A DNA stretch of 64,000 bases from Metaphire vulgaris (taxonomy: Eukaryota > Annelida > Clitellata > Crassiclitellata > Megascolecidae). Below, one piece after another: positions 43,401-55,900 of the stretch. The notes under the pieces were generated by a model. That model did not search any database and had not been told where the DNA came from. It saw only the letters and a list, made by a program, of their open reading frames with translations. Positions within the stretch are counted from its first letter, which is position 1. Each line of letters begins with the position of its first letter. Made by a program: the position numbers and the translations under genes. The stretch is taken from the NCBI GenBank assembly GCA_018105865.1, contig CM030870.1, positions 3,818,001 to 3,882,000 of the forward strand, written 5' to 3'.

Positions 43401-45103
43401 ACTTGACGTTCAACATACCCAAAGAGGGACTCGTACAAAAAAAGACTACGCGAAAACAGGAGATGTACTAGTTGTAAATGGAAAAAGGATAAGGGATGTA
43501 AAATCTGCTGCCGCACAGGAAATTATGCAAATAATAGCGATGGATTGCAGAGGTCGGTGGACTCTAAAAGCAAAATCAGAGAAATACGGAACGAAAATCA
43601 AAGAAGACACAAATGAAAATCCGCCGGCACAGGTTGAAGAATTTTGCTATCTTAGAAGAAGCTTAGTCGCCACAAACGTGAAGTTTGGGAAGAAATATAG
43701 AGAAAAATTGCCACGGGAAGGAAGTCTTTACAGACAGAAGAGCGTCATTGAGAACGCTCAACTGTATCCTTAAAAAAGATGGAAACGCCCTGATTTTGCC
43801 AGGTCAGACACATGGACACTTAGGAAAGAGAACACAAGCAAATTTTAAAAAATCAACTGAATGTAACGGATACTCAATGAAGAGGCCTGGAAGACGATAG
43901 AAGGAAAAGAAAAGCCTGGTAAACACAATTCATACTAGACAAAAGAAACTAATAGATCATGTTCTGAGAGAAACATGCGCCTCTCAAGAGAAATACTAGA
44001 GGGTAAGATGGCTGGAAAAACTCACAGAGGACGTATAAATAATGACAATAATGCTAGACTGGATATTCAACCCTGCAATCATATGGGTCATGGACCATTT
44101 TGAGCGAACCATTTCTGACTCCGAGGATTAGCAATGGTGCTATGGAACTGCATTTATTATTATTAGTAGTGTAGTAGTAGTGGTGGTGATAGTATTAGTA
44201 ATGTAGACTGTGTAGTAGTAGTAGTAGAAGTAGTAGTAGTAGTCGTAGTAGTAGTAGTAGTAGTAGTAGTAATAATATACGGAATTTTGCTATGTACATT
44301 TGTACCTTCGATAACGATCATCACTTGATCCCTTGATCCCTATGATCAGCAAATCTTACAAAAATATCAACAATCTTATCAGAGGGCATTTGAAAGAACG
44401 AATTTTAAGTTGCTGAGCCAAGATGCGCAGAAGAACAGCTTATGCCAGTTTGTGAAAACAGAATGAATGGATTGGTCGTTATACTGGCACTACTGTACTG
44501 TATATTTGATGAGCTGCTGTTTCTGCAAGAAATAGTGTTGCTCAAGTCAAGATATGTATATGACTGATGTAACAGCAATCCATATACTGTAATTACTGTA
44601 CCAGTCTACTCAGAAAAATAGTAAAATTGTTTTTTTCATAAGTTCGGAATCAATATTATATAGGTTATAGAGTTTTTAATGCATGATGCAAGTCTACCAT
44701 TTAATTATTATAATTTTCAACATATAGTCACTTTCAGAAAAAATGTTATACCGTGTTCCTGAATAATACCGCCAAAATTCTTTTTAGCAACCTAGTCAGT
44801 TTGAGGGTTTAAAATCATAAAAAGTAATTGGAATTAGCATGAAAGAGAAATTTAATAGCTGCCTCTGCCCAAGAAAAACGAAAGCGGAATTAAATCAAAT
44901 TGACAACGAAAAGAAACAGCATAATTACAGCATTTTACATTTAGTGGAATCGGTAATATTGAAATTACAATTATAACCAACCAATTCCAAATGAATTTAC
45001 TTCAACAGGTATGGGAACCTCTGTTAGACAAACTTTTACGGATTAGCATAACAAATTATTCCAATAGACAAATTGGTTTATCTGCAAATGGAAACTTACA
45101 GTA

Positions 45104-45155
<52 letters not shown>

Positions 45156-46875
45156 CAAGACAATTTCTAAAGCGCCGCAAGCATAGCTAACAGGGCAAAG
45201 TCAAAAGAGCTTTAGAAGAATATATATATATATATATAAGTATATGTAAATAAGTATATGTAAATAATAAATTAACAGAAGACAATTTAGTGACTAGAAA
45301 CTGACTAATGTATGTGAACTAATTTATTTGTGTTAACATAAAAAGATCACAGCATTAGCTCTCAGAACCAATGAAAACTTGCCTGGTTTATTTATTGTGT
45401 AATGAAATCTAAATCCTGACTTTGAATAGTTTCCACCAGAGAAAAACTCCAATGCATATTGGTTGCAACGTTTAAATTTTGCACTGAAAGAATGGCTGCT
45501 TCCACAGAATTGTTTGTTGAGATATTGACTTGTAAACGGCGCTTCTCTGGAATCACGAGATGAACAAGTAATCTGAAATAACAAACGCAGGCGTTTAATT
45601 AAGCTGCTTTGTGAAGCATTTATAGTAGCATCCATTTTTGGCAAACGGCTAAATACAAGCTTCACTTCCTACAGCATCTACCATATAAAAGTACAGCGAA
45701 ACTTGGAATGAAGTTTATTTCCAACTCAAACTTAGAAAACTTTGAATATAAAGGCATAAGTATAGTGTCTAAGCAATAGTAACAAGAACATAAGAAACCA
45801 TAAATTTTAAAAAAACCTGTTGAATAAGAAGAAACAACAAATAGGCTACGTTTCCATCAATAGTATTAGATACAAATTAAAAGTCATTTTCATATAGTCT
45901 AATATTTATCAATGGTTTGGATGGGTTGAGAAAAAAATAACAAAAGTGAACGAAATCCTCGTAAGTAGGTATTTTAGAGTAGTAACTAGTAATATGAATC
46001 AGATGAAACATACCCTAAACCAATCACTTATACATCGAGTGGCCCTCTCATGGTTATGGAAATATTCTTGAGTGTATCCAACGTCGAATGAAAGGAGTCG
46101 GAGTGAAAGTGAATTGTTGCTTCCAACTTCAATGTAATAAGTGCAGTTTATTCGATGCGGATACGGTCCAGGATATTCCGGAGATGTAATGAAACCGGTT
46201 GAATTAGTGAAAACTGTGTTCCCGCATTCTTCACCTGAGAGAACCATCCCCAATCCGAAACAAATTTAACGGCGTATCGTCGAATTATATATTTCATATA
46301 ATTTAATATTTTATGCCAAAACACGTTAGTTTCTATGAATTAAGATCTTATAGGCCGCTCAATTATATCCGGTTTGTGTGGAGGGAATGGGAAGGCCGGA
46401 AAGGGGACTGGCCTTCAAATGAGAAAGAAATAAAATGTGGAGGGGTAGGGGAAGAGGAAAGGGATAGGAATAGAGAAGAGGGATAATTGGTATGGAGATA
46501 GAGGAATAAGAGAGGAGTGGTAAGGGATAGAGAAAGGGAGGACGGAAGGGAGGTGTGAGAAGATAGATGGAGAAGGTATTTGGGAATGGGCCAGGGAGGC
46601 AGAGGGTGAGGGACGTTTGTGTGGCGTAGTTGGGGAGAGGCAGAAATGCAGGTGAGAGAAGTTGTAGTGAAGAAGATAGAGGAGTGGGAAGGGATTGGTA
46701 CGGAAAACAGAATGGAAAGCGAGATGGACGGAAGGAAAGCGACGTAGAAGAGAAGGATTATAAAAATGAGGGCTTATACACACAAAGTTAGAAACTACTC
46801 TAGGCCATCTTCGCTATAAGTTATTGAGAACAATGTCCAAGTCAAGCAATAATTAGTTATGTGATGTCGCTCCCT

Positions 46876-46911
<36 letters not shown>

Positions 46912-49900
46912 CTATGATGACGATGATGATGGTGATGGTGGAGGTAGGGGCGATGATGATGATGACGGTGGAGATGATGATGATGATGATGATGAGGATG
47001 ATGATGGTGATGATAATGATGATGACGCTGACGATGATTAAGTTAGCTCATTATTAAAGAAGCAACGATTATAAAATGACAGAAGAGTCTCGTCCAGTGA
47101 GAACAGGATTAGTGACAGACCGACATTACTAGAGGAAGCTACAGTTTGAGCGATAAAAACCGAGACCCTATTAATTTTGACAAAAAAAATTTTGTCAGAT
47201 TGCCCAATCCGACCAAGCTAGATAAGATTCGGCAGCGGGATTCTCGAAATCAATTGTGTACAGGCTGCACAACACAAGCATAATAACTAGCAATTGTATT
47301 TCACGAAACAAAACCAACGCATTTATATCATATACAGTGCATGGTACTGTATATACATTTGCAGAAGTGACCGTAGAACGCGAATATGATATATGCTTCG
47401 AATATAATGACGATTTATTTTCGGTGACTGAATTTCTTTTAACTAGTTGAGGTGGGAAAAGATACGAATAAAATAAAAGAGTACAGCAAGTTCACAGCTT
47501 TACAGTGAATATAGGCAATAATACAGTATAGGAAATAATAAAGAACGTAATGTATTGCATCATAAATCTTTACATATATCTTTAACAAGCACCTTACCTT
47601 CTGAGTAAATTTTGTATTGGATTTTGAACCCGTTGAAACCAACAGTAGAGTCGGTGCTGAAATATATGAATACGTGTTCGCAGCCGCGTAAGAGCATCGT
47701 GAACGGTGTTTGATGTCCACAAAATCTTCGGTTTCTAAGTTGGTTCACTAAAGTTGCATCTTCGCTAGAACACCTCACCTGAAAAAGGGCGCAGAAAGTC
47801 GTCAAATAAACACAATACCAAACTATACAAGAGAATTTATGCTGAACAGTTTCAAAAACACTGCTGCCGATATAGGATGCAAAGAAAAGACTAGAGGCCA
47901 GTGATCATAGTTCAACCCATTGGCTATCAGCATTCAATAACAGACAATTGCGTCCGCTATTCGAAAACCATCAATAGAAACAGCGTAGATGATGATTCAC
48001 TCAAAGTCGAAAGAATCAACTATTGCTTCATTAATTTTTTGAAGTGAACGTTTTCTATGCAACTCGTGTATAATGTAGGCCTATTCATAAAGTATGAACA
48101 CTTATGAAAATTATTGCTATCTTTCTTTCTCAAAATAAATATCATTTGCAATGGTTTGCATTAGGGATGTGCGGGTATACCCGTACCCGCGGGTATACCC
48201 TACTCGTACCCGTACCCGCGGGTACGGGTAGGGTAGGGTATACATTTTTCGGGTACGGGTCGGGTACGGGTATAGCGCTACGGGTACGGGTATAGCGGCT
48301 ACGGGTACGGGTGTACCCGTTTTTACCCGAAAAATTATATTTTCATTTCTCACTACTATAGCAAATTAGCAATGCAGTAATAGAAAAATAATATTGAGTA
48401 AAGTGTATTAGTATAACTTGTATATCGCGTTCAGTTTGTCAGACAGCATGCCTTTTACTTACTGAAAACATAAAGGAAATACAGATGACGTAATCTGACA
48501 TCTTCAGTAATAAATCTATAATGGCGTCCTCTGACTCCTCCAAGGACTTCTCGACCGAGAAGTTCTTCTTGTAAAGTTTTCTGGTTTAACTTGAGCTCTA
48601 ATGCCTGCTCATAGATAAATGATATCTACTAAATGTTTTAAACAAGCCCATTCATATAGGCTTAGGCTAGCTGACTGATTATCCTGATTCCTAAATACTA
48701 GATCTGTCCTAATCTAAACATGCGTGCCATTTACAATGAATAGTTATCCCAATTTCGTAGCCCCTATTTCACTGTTGCCTCTCTATGTAGTCTCTAGGAA
48801 CGGATACGGGTTCACGGGTCCATATACACTATACAGATCCTTGTAGTACTTGTTCCCGTACACGCACCCGCGGGTACGGGTCCAACTCCACAAAACTCCA
48901 AATTCCAACCAATGCCGATTATGTCGGGTACAGGTACGGGTAGGGTAGGGTACACAGCTTACGGGTACGGGTCGGGTAGGGTATAGCGCTAGCGGGTACG
49001 GGTAGGGTAGGGTAAAAAAGTTTTTTCACGGGTACGGGTAGGGTAGGCATTTTGCTGTACCCGCACATCTCTAGTTTGCGTATGCTTGGACTCAAATGGA
49101 AAACCACTGAACGATGAGTTGCGTGGTAGAAATGACCCAATGATGGTGATTTAACAACTCACTTCCAACCAATCATGATTGCATTTGTAGAGTATTCCAT
49201 GGTGAATAAGCCGATATGATGCCCATTGTAGGTCAAGCATTGAAACCTCAATCAGGGCTGATGTATTTCTCCCCGCCTTGATCGAATATGTACAGTTTAT
49301 CTCGTTTGGATAATGATCAGGATAGCCAGGAGAAGTGATTATTCCAGAAGGTCCATCATAAGAATTGTTATCACAGCGTGCATCTTGAAAATGAGATACA
49401 CTACTGAAATCATTGCAATTATAGCGATAATTGGCTTAGCCAAGGGGGGTTGGGTGGTTAAACCTACCCGTTGGGCGCCGACAAAAAATTTAAAATGTGT
49501 TTCTATGTATTTTAAATTTTTGGATGCGGTTTTGAAAGTCAACCCCCCCCCCCTTGGAGCTGCTGACCAAGATTTTGTAAGCGCCAGAGGCATGACGACC
49601 GTTTTAAGCCTGTCAACATCTCATTGTCGGCATGTGTAGGTCTAAATATCTGAAGTGAACACTAATCACAATACATTGTTTGATATTTAGGAAGATGGGT
49701 CCAACTGCTTGGCAAAATATACGCCATTGTACCTGCAATCTTGCATTATAATAATAATTATCTTTCTCGACGACTTCTATAGCGCCGTACGCACGACGAA
49801 GGCCGAAGTCAAAGGCGCTTTGACATAATTTGACACACCAATGGCGAACGTAGGGTAACAATTTAAGACAGTGTAAAGGCCGACCTAACACACACGGTAG

Positions 49901-52900
49901 CGAATCCCGTAGAAAGCGGCCTTCCACTGTAGAACCGTTCTCAACAGGCACGTCAAAAGAACAAAACACGGGACAAGATGTTGAAATTCCTCAGATGTTG
50001 TGAGTACTGACCGCGAGGCAAGACCGCGCGGAGAATTTCTGAAATGCGGACTACCGTGATTAGACCGTCGCCGAACTAGGTAAATCCGACTTAGGATGGA
50101 ATTCCGGGCTACGATTAGGACGGAAGTCGTAGCATTCCGGCACGGGTATCTAGTCTGCAGGTCTGCCAAGCCGCGTCGATGAAAAATCGCAGAACAAAAT
50201 GGCGGACCAGACACGCGACGAATCATGCAGCGACTAAAAACGTCCGAATCCACCCGAGAAAAGCACAGAGGATCTCCAGAAAATTACGAGGTCACTACTT
50301 GCACATTTTGCGCTGAAACGAACGCCAAATATCGTCGAACTGCCCAGAACGGCGCTTTTCCGAGGCATGCACAGAAGCATGCTGGCCGCCATTAACCGAC
50401 GCCAACCGAAAATTCTTTGCAGTATAGCTGTAATGTCTACAAATGCTGATAAGAGACTTAATATTCTTTAGAAAATGAGTGATCGAAATAACCTGAATTA
50501 TTTGCATCTTGTATTTGATAGTGAATGTTGAATCCGGCCATTCTGTTGTAGTCACTGTCTCCGGTGATAAATTCCAGTCTTAAAGCTTGACAGCCGAAGA
50601 GCTTTGCTGTTACAGTTTTATTGCCGCATAACACTCTATTGAGATATTTGCTATTACTTGTTATTTGACTTCCGTTGAATAAACAAAGTATCTGAAATAA
50701 ATTAAAATATGCAAATTCGCATATAGGTGCTTCGCAAAGGTGTTCTTAGGTGTTTGGCAAAAGCAATAGGCCTACTGGTTTTGGTGAATCAAACATTCAT
50801 TCGAAATACTGATTAGTCGCATACAGTAATGTAGTTTCAGTGGACGAGTTTGTTGAAAACGAATATGCTGCCATCACAAGATTCACAATATCTTGCCCCT
50901 CCTACATCTACAATAACCTCAAAATCACACTGATAAGACGCCGCCACATCCGGTGACAAGCACGAATGAGAAAAGAGGAGCTAGACGCCCTTCGTCTTTT
51001 GACGGAAATATCTTTAGATAGACACAACAATCTCTATCACACTAAAGCCTTTCTCCGAGTCAAAGAGAATTAAGAAGAAGAAAATGTTATTTATTTCACA
51101 ATACATACATACACACATACATACATACATACATATTCACATCATGAATGTATATAATGCCAGAATGCCAAAATGTCAGACTGCATACCTAGTACATTTG
51201 AGGTACACACAAGAAAATTTAAACATATCTAACTTACTCTAAGTAACAAAGAACTAAAAAGAAAGAAAGATTATAGATGCATAAGTTCAATATAGTAACT
51301 GTATGTGAAAAAAGGATTACCTAAGGAATCACAGATCCCGAAAGGTGGTAATCCTAAAAAACTGAATTAAAGTAATACATGTACAGCAAGTGAGGACATA
51401 AAGTAGTACAGCTAGGAGGAGTAACCTAATTGATTATTTAAATATTCATAAGTGATAGGCTAAATAAGGCAAGTAATAAGTTAAACTAGTTGAAGACATA
51501 TAGAGAAAAAACTAGTAAACTATTTGCTTACTAAATTACAGATTGTCTTAGTAGAATAATTTTTTTAAATATTTAACTTAAATTGAGTCCCTGTATTAAT
51601 TAATTTTAAATTAGTAGGAAGAGAATTCCAATTTCTTGTTCCTGAGTATTTTATTGTGAAGAATCTAGTGTTAGTTTGAGCATAAGGAATTGCGGATAAA
51701 ATACTTGAAATATTTTTAATTAATTTTAATATTCCTCCATAGTTCTAGTGGTCGGCATTGTTGCGGAGATGTACAGCTACTTACGGTCAATTGGTCGCTA
51801 ACACAGCTGTCATGTCGGTACACTGAAAGATAACGCTCTTCACCGAATCTGGAATCGGCGTTCTTGATGTGACTGTAATAGCTGGGTATCTCCGGAGTAT
51901 CTCGGCTTGTGCCAGGCAGGCTGAAAGTCAGAGACTGGAGAGTAATGAAGTTCTCATTTCCAACTTCGATATAATAGGAGCAGTTTAAGCCCTTTTCATA
52001 CGGAAGAGGAAAGAGCGGAGACATTATGTTGCCCGACGAACCGTTAAACGAAACGTTACCACATTCGACATCTAAATAATAAATTTTAATGACAGCTATT
52101 ATACTGTGAACAGTGTTGCATAAAACACTTTTTAAAAGTATTTCAAATACAAAATACATTTTTTCAAATACAAAATACATTTTAAAATTTTTTAAACGTA
52201 TTTCAAATGCTTTCTCTCAAATACTTCCAGGAGGAGAGCAAAATACCAAATACAAATGTATTTCAAATACAAAATACGTTTTACGTCCCCAGGTCAATCG
52301 ACGACAGTGCAAAGGGCTTAATTATTATCTAATTCCAAGTGCTTTAATAAGTGTAATAATATTGAAACAAAAACAGTGCCTGTCTAGTGTCTACATTCTA
52401 CAATCAACACTACAGTAAAGGTAACAGCAGAGATTGCAGAAAGAACATTTCTATTGTTACTATACGAGAGCTAGTACAATCAGATTAGATAACTCGATTA
52501 AATTGGCAATGGCTATTAATTAGGCCTACTCAGTTAAAGTCAGTTGTCAACATCAACTGTTATGTTAATCGGCATGCGAGAATGCTAGTTTTCACTTGTT
52601 GATGAATGATGGTTTGGCTTTTAGCAGCACAAGGGTTTCTAATGGTTAATCTGACAGTCGATCTCTTTTTGCAGTATGAATCATACCACCAAAGCTGAAC
52701 ATTGAATAATCGCTCAACTGGTCCAGATGACGGTATTGTGGTGTTATATTAAAAGAAAAATGCTTTCACATTCGGATATTTGTCCAGCATCGACAGATAT
52801 GTAGTAGTGACGTGACTTAGTTGGCTGTTGCTAACTTTTAATAAAGTATAGGAAGTATTTTGACTGCAAATTGTATTTCAAATACACAACAAAATACTTT

Positions 52901-55900
52901 TGAACTGTAGGCCTATTTAAAATAAAAAATGCAAAAAACTTTTTCCGGCGCGACTATAAAATACAAAATACATTAAATGTGCCATTACTTTCTCTAGACC
53001 TGCGTTTTACCTTCGCAGCTTAGCGCTGCTACCAATTTATCGACGCCTAATGAACGGCTTGGTTGGCCGCCGGCATCACGATTAAATACGGTGTTCTGAC
53101 GAGAACCGGTCGCACAACGCCAAATAGGCCGGGTCTATTTAAAATACAAAATGCAAAAAAAACTTTCTCGGCTACTATATACTTATCAAATACTTGTATT
53201 TTAAATACTATATAACACTGACTGTACAAGAATCACTATATCAGAGCCGTAGCGAGAGTATTTCGCGCCCGGGGCAAGGTGTAAATTCTTCGCCCCAATA
53301 TAGCTTTAAAACTGAAAAACTGGTGAACTTTTATGTTTTTCAGACTTTTTACCGCCTTGAGGAGTAAAAGAGTAAAAGAATATATAAAGTTAGCAGTGAT
53401 GACCTTTTTACAGTGCTTATTCTAGACCTTCACCTGGGGGGAATTCCTCCCCAAGTTTTAAAATCCCCCAATTTTTTATATGTTGGCTGGGGAATGGAAA
53501 TCCCCCCAAGTGTGGAGAGTGGAGACTTAGACCTTGTCCCTCCCCAAACATTTCAGAATCCCCCAATGTCAAGGTGGCTAGAATAAACACTGCCTTTTTA
53601 GCTTGTCATATATACTGGCAATGTCTTTGGCGGGCGTTTTACACTTCCTAATTGTAAAACTCCCGTCGTGAATGAAATAAATCAAGGTATGGATTCTGGC
53701 GCCGCCCCCAAGACGTCGCCCTGGGCAGCTTGCCCCTGCCCCTACCTAGTTACGGTTCTGAACGTTAACTTATTTTTCGCGAATAAATTTATCTCTTAAA
53801 CAGAGGCAATGAGTGACTGCGATGGTTTGGTGCGTCTGCTACGGAATATTCAGCAACTGACATAGTTCCTCTTTTCATTCTTTCGATTACCCTAGTTCTA
53901 ATTTGACTTGCCTTGATACACCATCGGCTAATACCTATCACTGCCTACAATAGCGTTGAGTAGGTTGATATAATTAATTATAGCAACGTCATGATGCATA
54001 ATTGCATAACATCTTAAAAAGGCAAAGAAGAAAAGCTTTACCACGGTACTTATAAAATAATTGCTCGAAAGCATTAAATATTTCAGTAGACCATAAACGT
54101 AGGGTGATTTTAGAGTTCGCAATCATCGCCGTGCTTAGTCTATAATTTTCCCCAAAGTTGTTATGATTGTGATCAAGCTTCCAACATCATCTTGCCTATA
54201 ATAATCATAATTTATTTTCTCATTTTCTTTCACTCTTCTGGAGGTAATAAACATAATAAACACATGTCTTATATATCAGAAATGAATTTACAGCAGGCAG
54301 CCAGGACCGTCGAGAGAAATTCCATTCCATGCCACTGGGCATACCAGTCACGTCCCCCTAAATTTTTTGAATTTTTGCAGTGCTGAAAGTCTGTGAAAAA
54401 AGGTGCAGGAGCTCTCTTGGCGCTGAGGTGTGTTAAGTATAGCAGTTGTATCTTTTGTACGCGCACCCTCGTTAAATCTGAATAATATCTAAATTTCTAT
54501 AGCGCTTCTCAATCTTAATTTTAATAGTTTTGAAACAAGTACACGGTGTTTTTACAATATTGGAACAAACATTGAAGAATTATTGGAAAAAATTCCATGG
54601 TCCAAAAAGGTGCCGGAGCTCAACTCCGCCGCACACCTGCTGACTTTCAGCACTGAATTTTTGAATAAAATGTTTTGCTTATGAGCTTTTTTGGACGTTG
54701 AGGAAGTACATGCAATGCCTTTTCGACGGTCCCCAGTTCTGGTTGGTGGTAATACAAAATTTAATAACAGAGAACACAGACAGCTATACTGCAGTCAGCA
54801 GCTTCCTATCATGAGAAAGCTGAAATGCTTCTAATACATATCGAGTTTGTATGGAAACAGAGAGCAATTACAATAGGAAAAGAAGACAAGGGCATCCGGG
54901 GATACGATAGAAACTGCAAAGAAGATCATCTTAACCAGGCAGGAAACAATTCGAAAAAAGAGGCTACATGAACACAATTCATGATGACTGACGGAAAAAA
55001 ACTTGGTTTGGTGACGATCAGTGGCGTAGCGAGGGGGCAGAGGAAGCGAAGCGCCCCAGGGGGCACTTGCCCTAGGGGCGGCATTTTCGAGATTTCCTTT
55101 TTTATAATTATTATGTTTTTTTGCTTGTCAGACTTTTTTTAGAGACTTGATTGGTAAGGTTTTTTCCAGAAAATTTTGAAATTTTTCCGCCGCGAAAAGG
55201 CGGCACTTTTATTTTCGCCCCAGGCGGCACTTTGCCTAGCTACGCCACTGGTGACGATAGCTAGACAGCTAGCGAAGACGGCTAGCGAAGCGAAGCGACA
55301 GCTAGTGAAGACGATAGCTAGACAGCTAGCGAAGAGACAGGCTCAGACAGCTATTTTGTGACCCATTTCTAGAAGTCTATTCATGAACATCCTACTATTT
55401 GTCGAAATTATTTGACACCATTTTAAATGTCATATACTGAAAACCTGATATCTGAAAGGAGATCCGTTATTATAAATTGCTTTGCTCTGTCGATTTTAAA
55501 TATTCAGACACAAACCCGGCCCGCCGGAACGAATTTTTAGCAGAGGTGCATTTGGATGGCCGTTCGGTCAATTGATAGTTGATATAACTGTTCCTCTATA
55601 TGAATCCGACGCAAGGTGGTTAACTGCCCCTAGTTCCGACGGGCCTGACAAAAACACAACAAAACCATTATTGGCGATAAACTATTCTGTCTGGTAGACT
55701 ATTCGAAGATTAATTATTTATGTAAAACTGCGTTGCCAGGAAACGTACTTCTAATCTTGAACGACACGAAACGATGATATTGTGCCGGATAGTAAACACT
55801 TGACTGTATGGACAACAGAATGGGATCACAGCGGAAGAAGCTGAATTCAGTCAACGTCCTTGGTAAGTCACCTCCGACAAACGTCAGAGACCTTGTTCCG

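Noticed and set aside
46415..46783. 122-codon Pro/Ser-rich minus-strand ORF
   Set aside because: Encoded by the polypurine tract; composition alone explains it.
46875..47057. Poly-Met ORF
   Set aside because: Translation of the GAT microsatellite.
48162..49073. Interstitial telomere or satellite array (GGGTACGGGTA)
   Set aside because: The array is bounded by inverted ends and a near-perfect 8-bp duplication, so it is a transposon, not a telomeric remnant.
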